Source: Bacteroidales bacterium WCE2004
GTDB taxonomy: Bacteria > Bacteroidota > Bacteroidia > Bacteroidales > UBA932
Direction of reading: 5' to 3'
Assembly (NCBI GenBank): GCA_900167895.1
Contig: FUZR01000001.1
Location: 725,144 to 789,143 of the forward strand
Length of the DNA: 64,000 nucleotides
Numbering within the stretch: position 1 is the first letter of the stretch; every line of letters begins with the position of its first letter. The position numbers were made by a program, and so were the translations under genes. The notes beneath the pieces are model-generated. The model had not been told where the DNA came from, did no database searches, and saw only the letters and a list, made by a program, of their open reading frames with translations. Of this stretch, positions 9,580 through 17,506 are shown piece after piece.

Positions 9580-10653
9580 TTATGCGTGGATCTTGGCAAA
9601 TTCCTGCATCACGGCGACGAGGGCGTCGACATCCTCCTGCGTACAGGCATTGTAGAGGGAGGCGCGGAAGCCGCCGACGGAGCGGTGGCCCTTGATGCCC
9701 ACCATATCACGCTCGGTCGCGAACTTCAGGAACTCGTCCTGCAGGTCTTCGTGGCCTTCGGACATCACGAAACAGACGTTCATGATGGAACGGTCCTCCT
9801 TGGCGGCGGTGCCGACGAAGAGCGGGTTGCGGTCGATTTCGGCGTAGAGGGTCTCAGCCTTCTTGACGTTGATCGCGTGGATGGCGTCGATGCCGCCGAG
9901 GCCCTTGAGCCACTTCAGCATCTCGTTCATCACGAAGATGCCGAACACCGGCGGGGTATTGAACATCGAGAGCTTGTCGATGTGCGTGCGGTAGTCGAGC
10001 ATCGTCGGGATGTAGCGGGAGACTTTGCCGAGGGCGTCCTTCTTGACGATGGCGAAGGTCACGCCGGCAGGACCGGCATTCTTCTGCGCGCCGCCGTAGA
10101 TCATCGTATACTTGCTGACGTCGACGCGGCGGCTCAGGATATCGGAGGACATGTCCGCGATGAGGGGCACGGGGCAGTCGATATCTTCCTTGATCTCGGT
10201 ACCGTAGATCGTATTGTTCGTGGTGATATGGAAATAGTCCAGATCCTTCGGGATCTCATAGCCCTTCGGGATATAGTTGTAATTCTTGTCAGCGGAGCTG
10301 GCCACGGCAAAAGCCTCGCCGAGACCCTTGGCCTCCTTGAGGGCTTTCTTGGCCCAGACACCGGTCTCGAGATAACCGGCCTTGTGCTCCAGGAAATTCA
10401 TGGGAACATAAAGGAACTCGAGGCTGGCGCCGCCGCCCAGGAAGACGACTTCGTAGCCTTCGGGAATGTCCAGGATCTCTTTCCAGAGCGCGCGACATTC
10501 GTCCATCGTTTCATCCCAGCCCTTGGTGCGGTGGGAGATCGAAAGAAGGGAGACACCGGTGCCCTTGAAATCCTTCAGGGCCTCGATGGTGTTGTCGATG
10601 ACCGCCTGCGGAAGTACGCAGGGGCCAGCGTTGAAGACATGTTTTTTACCCAT
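9580..10653 (-). CDS. serC: Phosphoserine aminotransferase
   Basis: PLP enzyme converting 3-phosphohydroxypyruvate plus glutamate to phosphoserine; it can also serve pyridoxal phosphate synthesis. The 357-residue protein starts with the typical [10 protein letters not shown]. The PLP lysine is Lys191 in [12 protein letters not shown], and the C-terminus has the family's [11 protein letters not shown] segment. It is sandwiched between yigZ (17-nt gap) and serA (1-nt gap). No serB-like phosphatase is visible in the window, so the last step of serine synthesis must be encoded elsewhere or by an unrecognised protein. Confidence 0.96.
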   Translation of the reverse strand: MGKKHVFNAGPCVLPQAVIDNTIEALKDFKGTGVSLLSISHRTKGWDETMDECRALWKEILDIPEGYEVVFLGGGASLEFLYVPMNFLEHKAGYLETGVWAKKALKEAKGLGEAFAVASSADKNYNYIPKGYEIPKDLDYFHITTNNTIYGTEIKEDIDCPVPLIADMSSDILSRRVDVSKYTMIYGGAQKNAGPAGVTFAIVKKDALGKVSRYIPTMLDYRTHIDKLSMFNTPPVFGIFVMNEMLKWLKGLGGIDAIHAINVKKAETLYAEIDRNPLFVGTAAKEDRSIMNVCFVMSEGHEDLQDEFLKFATERDMVGIKGHRSVGGFRASLYNACTQEDVDALVAVMQEFAKIHA

Positions 10654-10670
10654 TATCTGAATATGTTAAA

Positions 10671-11267
10671 TCAGCCGACTAAGATACCTAATCTTTCCAT
10701 ACTTTCCAAAAAGTCTTGCTCTAAAGAACGCCGGATCCGCACCTCGAGAGAGCATTCCGCCATAAACGATTGATTGCGCTGGGGAAGGTCCAGATCCTTG
10801 ACGGCTTTCATCACGGCAGGCAGGCTGTCATAGGAGAAATCCAGCCTGACCCAGCGCCCCGCCACCTTCTCCACGACCCGCGCGGAAGCGAGGGCGTCGG
10901 CAGTCGATGTCTTGTAGGCCCGGATCAGCCCGGGAATGCCGAGCTTGATGCCGCCGAAATAGCGGATGACGACCACGAGGATGTCGCTCAGGCCGGCAGA
11001 ATCGATCTGCCCGAGGATGGGGCGGCCGGCCGAGCCGGACGGCTCCCCGTCATCGTTGGCACGCCAGGCGGCGCCGTCCAGGCCCAGGCGCCAGGCATAG
11101 CAGTGGTGGCGCGCGTCGTGGTACTCCTTGCGGATCGAGGCGACGATCTGCTTGATCTCCTCCTCGCTCTCCACAGGATAGGCTTTCGCGATGAAACGGC
11201 TGCCGTTGTCCTTGAAAAGACCCTCCGAAAGCTCCGCGATGCTGAGATATGTGTCTTTTACCGCCAT
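10671..11267 (-). CDS. YigZ/IMPACT family protein (UPF0029)
   Basis: A 198-residue member of the YigZ/IMPACT family. The signature region is HCYAWRLG, then DDGEPSGSAG and VVVIRYFGGIKLG, which are the hallmark motifs of the N-terminal domain. A smaller ferredoxin-like C-terminal domain (DUF1949-like) occupies about residues 135-198. The molecular function is not settled; eukaryotic IMPACT binds GCN1, and the bacterial role is unknown. The ATG is 8 nt after a TAnnTTTG box. The gene leads the yigZ-serC-serA unit and is divergent from the acidic-tail protein at 11308. Confidence 0.9.
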   Translation of the reverse strand: MAVKDTYLSIAELSEGLFKDNGSRFIAKAYPVESEEEIKQIVASIRKEYHDARHHCYAWRLGLDGAAWRANDDGEPSGSAGRPILGQIDSAGLSDILVVVIRYFGGIKLGIPGLIRAYKTSTADALASARVVEKVAGRWVRLDFSYDSLPAVMKAVKDLDLPQRNQSFMAECSLEVRIRRSLEQDFLESMERLGILVG

Positions 11268-11275
11268 AGGCGAAC

Positions 11276-11283
11276 CAAAATTA
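11276..11283 (-). promoter_or_regulatory. -7 promoter box (TAATTTTG) of yigZ-serC-serA
   Basis: Perfect TAnnTTTG match on the minus strand, 8 nt before the yigZ ATG. It lies in a 40-bp intergenic region shared with a divergent plus-strand box at 11296. Confidence 0.55.
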
Positions 11284-11295
11284 GCGAATAATTCC

Positions 11296-11303
11296 TATCT
11301 TCG
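11296..11303 (+). promoter_or_regulatory. -7-like box (TATCTTCG) before the acidic-tail gene
   Basis: Matches TAnnTTTG except for C at the seventh base and ends only 4 nt before the ATG. It is the weakest box of the set, but its position agrees with the other near-leaderless starts. Confidence 0.4.
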
Positions 11304-11307
11304 CAAT

Positions 11308-11874
11308 ATGAATTACAGATACAGAGTCACCCTGGCCGGCATCAAAGGCTTCTACCGGGTTTATCTCGTGAACGGCGACAATTCGCTGTACACGTTCCAC
11401 AAGCAGCTGCGTTCCGATCTCGAGTTCCCGATGGACCAGCCGATCCTGTTCAAGGCGATGGACGCCGAAGGCGCCGTCGTGGCGCGCTACGCGCTGATGG
11501 ACATCGGCTTCGGCGCGGTGGACAACGTCACCGTCGCCGACACCGTCAAGGCCGGCGTGACCAGTTTCGTGTACTTCTACGACATCACCTCCAAGAAGAG
11601 CGTGATCATCACGCTCGAGGGCGAGACCACCGAGAAGGTGGCCACCCCGCGCCTGGTCGAATCCAAGGGTCCCATCCCGCTCGAGTTCGAGAACGGCTAC
11701 GTGGCCTTCGAGGACCTGCCCGAGGAGCGCAGGCGCCTGCCCGGCGAGTCGCGCCGCGGCAAGGGAGACGACGATGACGAAGACGATGACGACGAAGATT
11801 TCGAGGACGACGAGGACGAGGAGGATGAGGACAAGGAGGACGAAGAACTCGTCTACGACGAAGAAGAAGAATAA
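11308..11874 (+). CDS. pRiA4b ORF-3-like protein with a poly-Asp/Glu tail
   Basis: A 188-residue protein. The N-terminal 150 residues (YRVTLAGIKGFYRVYLV, later FYDITSKKSVIITLEGE) resemble the IS1096 TnpR/plasmid pRiA4b ORF-3-like fold often annotated in Bacteroides as a hypothetical protein; its role is unknown. The last 36 or so residues are almost only Asp and Glu, beginning right after RRGKGDDDDED. The ATG at 11308 is chosen because it starts the conserved segment MNYRYRV and follows a promoter-like box. An upstream in-frame ATG at 11191 lies inside divergent yigZ and is unlikely. It ends at a strong bidirectional hairpin. Confidence 0.8.
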   Translation: MNYRYRVTLAGIKGFYRVYLVNGDNSLYTFHKQLRSDLEFPMDQPILFKAMDAEGAVVARYALMDIGFGAVDNVTVADTVKAGVTSFVYFYDITSKKSVIITLEGETTEKVATPRLVESKGPIPLEFENGYVAFEDLPEERRRLPGESRRGKGDDDDEDDDDEDFEDDEDEEDEDKEDEELVYDEEEE

Positions 11875-11878
11875 AAAA

Positions 11879-11911
11879 AACCTGCAAGTCTGAAGCTTGC
11901 AGGTTTTTTTG
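11879..11911. terminator. Bidirectional rho-independent terminator
   Basis: A 10-bp stem AACCTGCAAG/CTTGCAGGTT (11879-11888 with 11896-11905) with a 7-nt loop is flanked by an A-run on the left and a T-run on the right. It serves the convergent ends of the acidic-tail gene and the FKBP lipoprotein gene. Confidence 0.9.
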
Positions 11912-11929
11912 TCTCTTGTCCGGCCGGAT

Positions 11930-12694
11930 CTACTCGGCGGACGCCTCGGCGACCTCGGCGACTTTGCCGACCTTGGTCACCTCCACGTTGAAGATCAGGG
12001 TGGAGTTGCCCGGGATGGCCTGGTTGCCCTGCTCGCCATAACCGAGCTCATACGGGATGAAGAGGTCGATCTTGCCGCCCTCGCCGACCAGCTGCAGGCC
12101 CTCGGTCCAGCCGGGGATGACGCGGTTGAGCGTCAGGCGGATCGGATCGGCATCGGCAGCCACCTCGTCAAACACGGTGCCGTCGAGGAGGGAGCCCTTG
12201 TAGCGCACCCACACGGTATCGCGCGGACCGGCCTTCACGTCGTTGCCGGCCTCGATGATCTTATACTGCAGGCCGGAACCGGTCGTGACGACGCCGTCCT
12301 TCTTGCCGTTGCTCTCGAGGAATTTCTCTCCCTTCTGCTTGTTCATCATCGCGACGCCGCTGTGACGCTTCTCCAGGTAGTTGTTGAACAGGTCGTTCAT
12401 CCGGTTGGGATCCACCTTGAACTGCTTGACGAATTCAGGGTCGCGGGAATCGCCCTTGGCGGCCACGAAATCCTTGATGCCCTTGACGACCTCGGCATAG
12501 TTGAGGTCGGAACCGAAATCGTAGTTCTTGACCCAGCTGCCGAAGTTGATACCGATCAGATAGCTCACGGAATCGACCTCGGCCTTGGTGGACCGGAATT
12601 CCTTGGGGAGCGTCTCCCCGGACGGCTGGCCGGAGCAAGCCGCCACAGACAGGCCCATCAGCAGGGCCGCGAAAATTTTGATTGTCTTCATCAT
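11930..12694 (-). CDS. FKBP-type peptidyl-prolyl isomerase, lipoprotein (FkpA-like)
   Basis: Periplasmic proline isomerase/chaperone anchored by lipid. The 254-residue protein has a signal peptide with a lipobox ending at Cys20 (LSVAAC). An FkpA-type N-terminal dimerisation region (YLIGINFGSW, NYLEKR) is followed by one FKBP domain from about 135 to 240. FKBP hallmarks visible are DTVWVRYKGSLLDGTVFDE, VIPGWTEGL and FIPYELGYGEQG. The gene is 23 nt downstream of the ROK kinase on the same strand with no box in between, so it probably sits at the end of the sugar-uptake operon. Confidence 0.93.
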   Translation of the reverse strand: MMKTIKIFAALLMGLSVAACSGQPSGETLPKEFRSTKAEVDSVSYLIGINFGSWVKNYDFGSDLNYAEVVKGIKDFVAAKGDSRDPEFVKQFKVDPNRMNDLFNNYLEKRHSGVAMMNKQKGEKFLESNGKKDGVVTTGSGLQYKIIEAGNDVKAGPRDTVWVRYKGSLLDGTVFDEVAADADPIRLTLNRVIPGWTEGLQLVGEGGKIDLFIPYELGYGEQGNQAIPGNSTLIFNVEVTKVGKVAEVAEASAE

Positions 12695-12717
12695 TATTTA
12701 CTTATAATCGTTTCTGC

Positions 12718-13680
12718 TTACAGTTCCCACGCGAGGGCCGAGGCGCCGAGGATGGCGGCGTCGGACTCCTTGAGCTGGGAGAAGATGATCTTGACCTTGC
12801 CCTTCCAGATCTTGAGGAGGTTCTCCTCCATCGCGCGCCGCATCGGCTCGTAGAGGAACTCCTTGGCGCGGGCGAGGCCGCCGAAGAGCACGATGGCCTC
12901 CGGGGCGCTGAACGCCACGAAGTCCGCGAAGCTCTGGCCGAGCAGCGTGCCGGTGTATTCGAACAGGCGCAGGGAGAAGTTGTCGCCCTGCTTGGCCGCA
13001 TCGTAGATATCCTTGGAGGTGATGTTCTGCAGGTCGCGCAGCGGGGTCGGCTGGCCGGAGGCCTCGAGCCACTCGCGGGCCGTGCGGGCGATGCCCATCG
13101 CGGAGCAATAGGCCTCGAGGCAGCCCGTCTTGCCGCAGCCGCAGGTGCGGCCGTTGTTGCGCACCACGCAGGTGTGGCCGAGCTCGCCGGCGAAACCGTC
13201 ATGGCCGTAGAGCACCTTGCCGTCCACGACGATGCCGCTGCCGACGCCGGTGCCGAGGGTGATCATGATGAAATTCTTCATGCCGCGCGCCGCGCCGTAG
13301 GCCATCTCGCCCACCGCCGCCGCATTGGCGTCGTTGGTCAGGGACACGGGGACGCCGCAGGCCTCGGAAAGCTTCTTCGAGAGGGGGACGGCCTGGTCGG
13401 CCGCCCACGCGAGATTGGGGGCGAAAGCCACCTCTCCGGTGTAATAATTGCCGTTGGGAGCACCCACACCGATGCCGCGGATGTCGTCCATGGTCATGTC
13501 TGCCTGCGCGACGCAGGACTTGACGGCCTCGGCGAGCGCGGCGATATAGGCGTCCGCGTCGCGGCCGAAGGTGTCCGTGCGGATCACGGTCTGGGAAAGG
13601 ACATCGCCACGGGCGTCCACGACGCCGAGCTTGGAGGTCTGGCCTCCGATGTCGATACCGACTACATACTGTTTGGACAT
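12718..13680 (-). CDS. ROK family sugar kinase (glucokinase-like)
   Basis: ATP-dependent kinase for a hexose such as glucose or an N-acetylhexosamine, in the cytoplasm. The 320-residue protein has the phosphate-binding motif GIDIGGQTSK at 8-17, the catalytic Asp in LTNDANAAAVGE, a second glycine-rich motif ITLGTGVGSG, and the ROK zinc motif CGCGKTGCLEAYC. It does not have the helix-turn-helix of NagC-type repressors, so it is an enzyme. It directly follows a FucP-like transporter gene (19-nt gap). That pairing suggests import and phosphorylation of the same sugar, but substrate cannot be read from sequence. Confidence 0.92.
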   Translation of the reverse strand: MSKQYVVGIDIGGQTSKLGVVDARGDVLSQTVIRTDTFGRDADAYIAALAEAVKSCVAQADMTMDDIRGIGVGAPNGNYYTGEVAFAPNLAWAADQAVPLSKKLSEACGVPVSLTNDANAAAVGEMAYGAARGMKNFIMITLGTGVGSGIVVDGKVLYGHDGFAGELGHTCVVRNNGRTCGCGKTGCLEAYCSAMGIARTAREWLEASGQPTPLRDLQNITSKDIYDAAKQGDNFSLRLFEYTGTLLGQSFADFVAFSAPEAIVLFGGLARAKEFLYEPMRRAMEENLLKIWKGKVKIIFSQLKESDAAILGASALAWEL

Positions 13681-13699
13681 AAGCTATATGGGTGTTTGA

Positions 13700-15004
13700 T
13701 TATTCGACAGGGATATCTTTGTTGACGTTCTTGCAGCCCCAGATGGCGTAGAAGAGGAGGTACGCGAGCATCGCGACGACCAGCCAGTAGGAGGTCATGT
13801 AGCTGACGTTCTTGGCGATGAGGTCCTGGAGGAACGGCATGACGCCGCCGCCGACCACCATCATCATGAACAGGCCGGAAGCCTGCTCGGTGTATTTGCC
13901 GAGGCCCTCGACGGAGAGGTTGAAGATACCGCCCCACATCAGGGACGTGCACAGACCGCAGAGGACGAAGAGGAGCGCCGTGACCGGAACCTGGTTCATC
14001 GTGAAGCCCTGACCGGCGATGTAGCCCGGCATGGAGACCAGGATGTCCTTCGGAAGCACGATGCCGAGGACGATGAGGATGATGGCCACGGAGGACACGA
14101 AGATCATCTGGGCGCGGGTGCTGACCTTGCCGCTGATCGCGGAGCTGAACGCACGGCCGACCATCATGAGCAGCCAGTACATGGCGGCGACGGCGCCACC
14201 GATGGCGGCGGCACCGGCCGTGCCGGCGGCGAAGGCGCCCTTGCCGTTCGGGTCAGCCAGGAAGAAGTTCAGCTGGGAAGGGATGCCGATCTCGATGCCG
14301 ACATAGAAGAAGATGGCGACGATGCCGAGTACGCAGTGGCGGAACTTCCACGGGCTGTGCTCGAAAACGACGGACTTGCGCTCCTGGGCCGGTTCGGGAA
14401 CCTTGACGAAGGAGATGATGATGAACGCCAGGGCGAACACGCCCATCGCGATGAAGAGCAGCGGTGCCACGTCGGACATCGCGGTCTTGTCGGTGACGGT
14501 GCCGATCAGCACGCCGACGAGGAACGGCGTGGCCGTACCGGTCAGGGAGTTGAGCGTGCCGCCGATCTGGATGAGCTGGTTGCCGCGGTTGCCGCCGCCC
14601 AGGATGTTGAGCATCGGATTGACGACGGTGTTGAGCATGCAGACGCAGAAGCCGCAGATGAACGCGCCGAGCAGATAGACGATGATGTTGGTGCCGATAC
14701 CGCCGATCATGGACTCCGGATTCACCTTGCTGGAGAACCACTGGACAAGCACGCCGAGGAAGCCGACGGCCAGGGCGATCAGGGTGGTCTTCTTGTAACC
14801 GACCTTGACCAGCATCTTGCCGGCTGGAATACCCATGAACAGATAGGCCAGGAAGTTCATCATGTTGCCCATCATGCCGGCCCACTCATATTTGACCTGC
14901 CAGATGTTGCCGAACGGTGCGGCCATGTTGGTGACGAAAGAGATCATCGCGAAGATGAAGCACATCGTCACGACCGCTACAATGTTTATTTTTTTCTTTT
15001 CCAT
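13700..15004 (-). CDS. FucP/GluP-type sugar:H+ symporter (MFS, FHS family)
   Basis: Inner-membrane sugar importer of the major facilitator superfamily. The 434-residue protein shows about 12 hydrophobic segments. Features of the fucose/glucose-galactose subfamily include GIPAGKMLVKVGYKKT after TM2, an NTVVNPMLNILGG segment and a central IQIGGTLNS. The ROK kinase follows on the same strand. The promoter is unclear: the 31-bp gap to the upstream kinase gene has no TAnnTTTG box, so it may be read through from the deoxynucleoside kinase promoters. Confidence 0.92.
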   Translation of the reverse strand: MEKKKINIVAVVTMCFIFAMISFVTNMAAPFGNIWQVKYEWAGMMGNMMNFLAYLFMGIPAGKMLVKVGYKKTTLIALAVGFLGVLVQWFSSKVNPESMIGGIGTNIIVYLLGAFICGFCVCMLNTVVNPMLNILGGGNRGNQLIQIGGTLNSLTGTATPFLVGVLIGTVTDKTAMSDVAPLLFIAMGVFALAFIIISFVKVPEPAQERKSVVFEHSPWKFRHCVLGIVAIFFYVGIEIGIPSQLNFFLADPNGKGAFAAGTAGAAAIGGAVAAMYWLLMMVGRAFSSAISGKVSTRAQMIFVSSVAIILIVLGIVLPKDILVSMPGYIAGQGFTMNQVPVTALLFVLCGLCTSLMWGGIFNLSVEGLGKYTEQASGLFMMMVVGGGVMPFLQDLIAKNVSYMTSYWLVVAMLAYLLFYAIWGCKNVNKDIPVE

Positions 15005-15035
15005 TTTGATTATTGTGTGGTTTTAGATTTCAGTG

Positions 15036-15674
15036 CTATTCGCCATACTGGACCTCCTTGGGCGCGAAGAGCCCGTAGAGCTGGGCGTCGATCATGTCGG
15101 TGACCTTCTCGAAGTCCTCGGGCCTGTTGCCGAACTTGATGTGGTCCGCGTCGATGATGAGGAGATTGCCGTCGTAGTCCTTGATCCAGTTCTCGTACTT
15201 CTCGTTGAGGCCGGTCAGGTAGTCGATGCGGATGCTCTTCTCGTATTCGCGGCCGCGCTTCTGGATCTGCGAGATGAGGTTGGGGATGCTCGAACGGAGG
15301 TAGATCAGCAGGTCCGGGTTGCCGACCAGCGACATCATCAGGTCGAAGAGGTCGGTGTAGTTCTCGAAGTCGCGGGTGCTCATCAGCCCCATGTCGTGGA
15401 GGTTGGGAGCGAAGATGCGGGCGTCCTCGTAGATGGTGCGGTCCTGGATGATCACGTCGTCGGTCTTGGCGATCTCGACCACGTCCTTGAAACGCTTGTT
15501 GAGGAAATAAATCTGGAGATTGAACGACCAGCGTTCCATATCCTCATAGAAATCAGACAGATAAGGATTGAAATCCACAGATTCGAACTTCGGGATCCAC
15601 CCGTAGTGCGCGGCCAGCATCTTGGTGAGCGTGGTCTTGCCGCTGCCGATATTGCCTGCAATCGCTATATGCAT
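15036..15674 (-). CDS. Deoxynucleoside kinase (copy 2)
   Basis: Phosphorylates deoxynucleosides for dNTP salvage. The 212-residue protein has the P-loop GNIGSGKT at 7-14, a QDRTIYED segment (the DRS-like substrate motif) and a lid RGREYEKSI. It belongs to the dAK/dGK group of small bacterial deoxynucleoside kinases. It is a clear tandem paralogue of the neighbouring gene: both start MHI[AG]IAGNIGSGKTTLT. It has its own TAnnTTTG box 22 nt upstream. Which copy prefers purine or pyrimidine deoxynucleosides cannot be decided here. Confidence 0.92.
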   Translation of the reverse strand: MHIAIAGNIGSGKTTLTKMLAAHYGWIPKFESVDFNPYLSDFYEDMERWSFNLQIYFLNKRFKDVVEIAKTDDVIIQDRTIYEDARIFAPNLHDMGLMSTRDFENYTDLFDLMMSLVGNPDLLIYLRSSIPNLISQIQKRGREYEKSIRIDYLTGLNEKYENWIKDYDGNLLIIDADHIKFGNRPEDFEKVTDMIDAQLYGLFAPKEVQYGE

Positions 15675-15696
15675 GTCTATCTTCTTTAAAATCTCA

Positions 15697-15704
15697 CAAA
15701 TTTA
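15697..15704 (-). promoter_or_regulatory. -7 promoter box (TAAATTTG) of deoxynucleoside kinase copy 2
   Basis: Perfect TAnnTTTG match on the minus strand in an AT-rich 36-bp gap, 22 nt before the ATG. Confidence 0.6.
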
Positions 15705-15710
15705 TAAAGA

Positions 15711-16325
15711 TTATTTAAAAAGCCCGTAGAGTTCCGCGTCAATCTTGTCCGTTATGAAAGAGAAATCCTCCGGACTCCCCTCGAAGTCCAGGCGGTCCGC
15801 GTCGATGACCAGCAGGCGCCCCTTGTAGCGGCCGATCCACTCCTCGTAGCGCTCGTTCAGGCCGCCCAGATAGTCCAGGCTCATCGACTGCTCGTATTCC
15901 CGGCCGCGCTTCTGGATCTGCCCCACCAGGTGCGGGACGCTGCAGCGCAGGTAGATCAGCAGGTCGGGCGGGCTGACCAGCGACATCATCAGGCGGAACA
16001 GCTGCATGTAGGTGTCGTAGTCCCGGTCGGAAAGGTTGCCCATGTCGTGGTTGTTGGCCACGAAGATCTCCACGCCCTCGAGGATGGTGCGGTCCTGGAT
16101 GATGACCTCGGACGACTTGGAAATGTCCAGCAGGTCCTGGAAACGCTGCGCCAGGAAATAGGTCTCGAGGTTGTAGGACCAGCGGGAGATATCCTTGTAG
16201 TAGTCTTCCAGATAGGGATTGAAGGTCACGGACTCGTATTTGGGAATCCAGCCGTAATGTTCAGCCAGTTTGCGCGTGAGCGTGGTCTTCCCGCTGCCGA
16301 TATTGCCTGCTATTCCGATGTGCAT
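15711..16325 (-). CDS. Deoxynucleoside kinase (copy 1)
   Basis: A 204-residue deoxynucleoside kinase, paralogous to the gene directly downstream. The P-loop GNIGSGKT is at 7-14, QDRTILEG follows near residue 80, and the lid reads RGREYEQSM. Pairs of neighbouring dAK/dGK-type kinases are known from lactobacilli, where the two subunits form a heterodimer; a similar arrangement is possible here but is inference. The gene is divergent from the metallo-beta-lactamase hydrolase. Confidence 0.92.
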   Translation of the reverse strand: MHIGIAGNIGSGKTTLTRKLAEHYGWIPKYESVTFNPYLEDYYKDISRWSYNLETYFLAQRFQDLLDISKSSEVIIQDRTILEGVEIFVANNHDMGNLSDRDYDTYMQLFRLMMSLVSPPDLLIYLRCSVPHLVGQIQKRGREYEQSMSLDYLGGLNERYEEWIGRYKGRLLVIDADRLDFEGSPEDFSFITDKIDAELYGLFK

Positions 16326-16345
16326 TCCGTTAGTGAGCTATCACA

Positions 16346-16353
16346 CAAAATTA
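16346..16353 (-). promoter_or_regulatory. -7 promoter box (TAATTTTG) of deoxynucleoside kinase copy 1
   Basis: Perfect TAnnTTTG match on the minus strand, 20 nt before the ATG. It is back-to-back with the plus-strand box at 16366. Confidence 0.6.
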
Positions 16354-16365
16354 ACACAAGTTTTG

Positions 16366-16373
16366 TAAATTTG
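16366..16373 (+). promoter_or_regulatory. -7 promoter box (TAAATTTG) of the MBL hydrolase
   Basis: Perfect TAnnTTTG match on the plus strand, 21 nt before the ATG at 16395. Confidence 0.6.
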
Positions 16374-16394
16374 CCAATCTTTAAACGCAAACGA

Positions 16395-17099
16395 ATGCTC
16401 AATATCCGCACCTTCACCTTCAACCTCCTCCAGGAGCGCACGTACGTGGCCTGGCAGGGAGAAGGCTCCTGCGTGGTCGTGGATCCCGGCTGCTACGGAC
16501 CCGCCGAACTGCAGGCGCTGGAGGACCTGCTCGCGCAGGAAAGGCTGACCCCCGCCGCCATCCTGCTCACGCACGGCCATTTCGACCACATCTTCGGCGT
16601 CAAGGCCCTGCAGGACCGCTTCGGCGGCATCCCGGTCTACATGCATCCCGCCGACGAAGCGGTGTTCGGATACGGCGCGGAGATGGCCGCCGGCCTGGGG
16701 CTCGCCCCCGCCGCGACGGACTTCCTCCGGACCCCCGTCCGGGACGGGCAGGTCCTCGAGGCCGCGGGCATCCGTTTCGAAGTCATCGCCACGCCGGGGC
16801 ACACGCCCGGCGGCGTCTGCTACCTCGTCCGCGAGGCGGACATCCTGTTCACAGGAGACACGCTGTTCGCCGGCTCCATCGGCCGCACGGATTTCCCCGG
16901 CGGGGAATACGACGACCTGATCCGCTCCATCATGGAGCGCGTGATCCTGCTCGACCCGGAGATCCGCATCCTGCCCGGCCACGGCCCCACCTCCACCATC
17001 GGCCAGGAGCGCACGGGCAATCCCTTCCTCGAGCCCTTCAACGAGCCCGAAGAGGAGCCGGACCCCGACCTGGAGCCCGTCGTCATCAGCCGGGAATAG
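16395..17099 (+). CDS. Metallo-beta-lactamase-fold hydrolase (glyoxalase II-like)
   Basis: A 234-residue hydrolase of the glyoxalase II/YcbL group, probably acting on a thioester or related metabolite in the cytoplasm. The metal ligands are visible: THGHFDH at 59-65 (HxHxDH), TPGHTPGG, FTGDTLF and LPGHGP. The frame is open far upstream, but the ATG at 16395 begins the conserved MLNIRTFTFN segment and sits 21 nt after a promoter-like box. Its stop is two bases from the end of the convergent DUF486 gene, with no terminator hairpin in between. Confidence 0.93.
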   Translation: MLNIRTFTFNLLQERTYVAWQGEGSCVVVDPGCYGPAELQALEDLLAQERLTPAAILLTHGHFDHIFGVKALQDRFGGIPVYMHPADEAVFGYGAEMAAGLGLAPAATDFLRTPVRDGQVLEAAGIRFEVIATPGHTPGGVCYLVREADILFTGDTLFAGSIGRTDFPGGEYDDLIRSIMERVILLDPEIRILPGHGPTSTIGQERTGNPFLEPFNEPEEEPDPDLEPVVISRE

Positions 17100-17100
17100 C

Positions 17101-17469
17101 TTATTTCAGGAAAACGAAGAAGACCGCGAGGATCAGGCAGACGAACGCGGCGAAGTGGTTCCACTGCAGGGGCTGACTCTGGAACACGAAATGCACGATG
17201 ACCGTGAAGACCGTCAAGGAGATGGCCTCCTGGATGACCTTGAGCTGCATCAGGTTGTAGGGGCCGCCGTTGCCCACGAAACCGATGCGGTTGGCCGGGA
17301 CGGTCAGGCAATACTCGAAGAAAGCGATTCCCCACGAGAAGAGGATGATGAGGATGAGCGGCCAGCCGGTCGAAACCTTCATCTCCTGCAGTTTGAGGTG
17401 GCCGTACCACGCGAACGTCATGAAGATGTTCGAGAAGATCAGCATCACGATGGTCCAAAATCCTTGCAT
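17101..17469 (-). CDS. DUF486/DMT-like small membrane protein
   Basis: A 122-residue inner-membrane protein with four predicted membrane helices, matching the DUF486 family distantly related to the drug/metabolite transporter group. Recognisable segments are NIFMTFAWYGHLKLQ and WGIAFFEYCLTVPANRIG. The transported substrate is unknown. The ATG at 17467-17469 is chosen because MQGFWTIVM is the usual family start; a GTG at 17490 would add seven residues and overlap the promoter region. A TAnnTTTG box lies 22 nt upstream. Confidence 0.88.
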   Translation of the reverse strand: MQGFWTIVMLIFSNIFMTFAWYGHLKLQEMKVSTGWPLILIILFSWGIAFFEYCLTVPANRIGFVGNGGPYNLMQLKVIQEAISLTVFTVIVHFVFQSQPLQWNHFAAFVCLILAVFFVFLK

Positions 17470-17491
17470 AACGCCTGTTTGAAAAAGCACG

Positions 17492-17499
17492 CAAAGATA
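17492..17499 (-). promoter_or_regulatory. -7 promoter box (TATCTTTG) of the DUF486 gene
   Basis: Perfect TAnnTTTG match on the minus strand, 22 nt before the ATG, in the 37-bp gap after the pbpC stop. Confidence 0.6.
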
Positions 17500-17506
17500 A
17501 TAAAAA

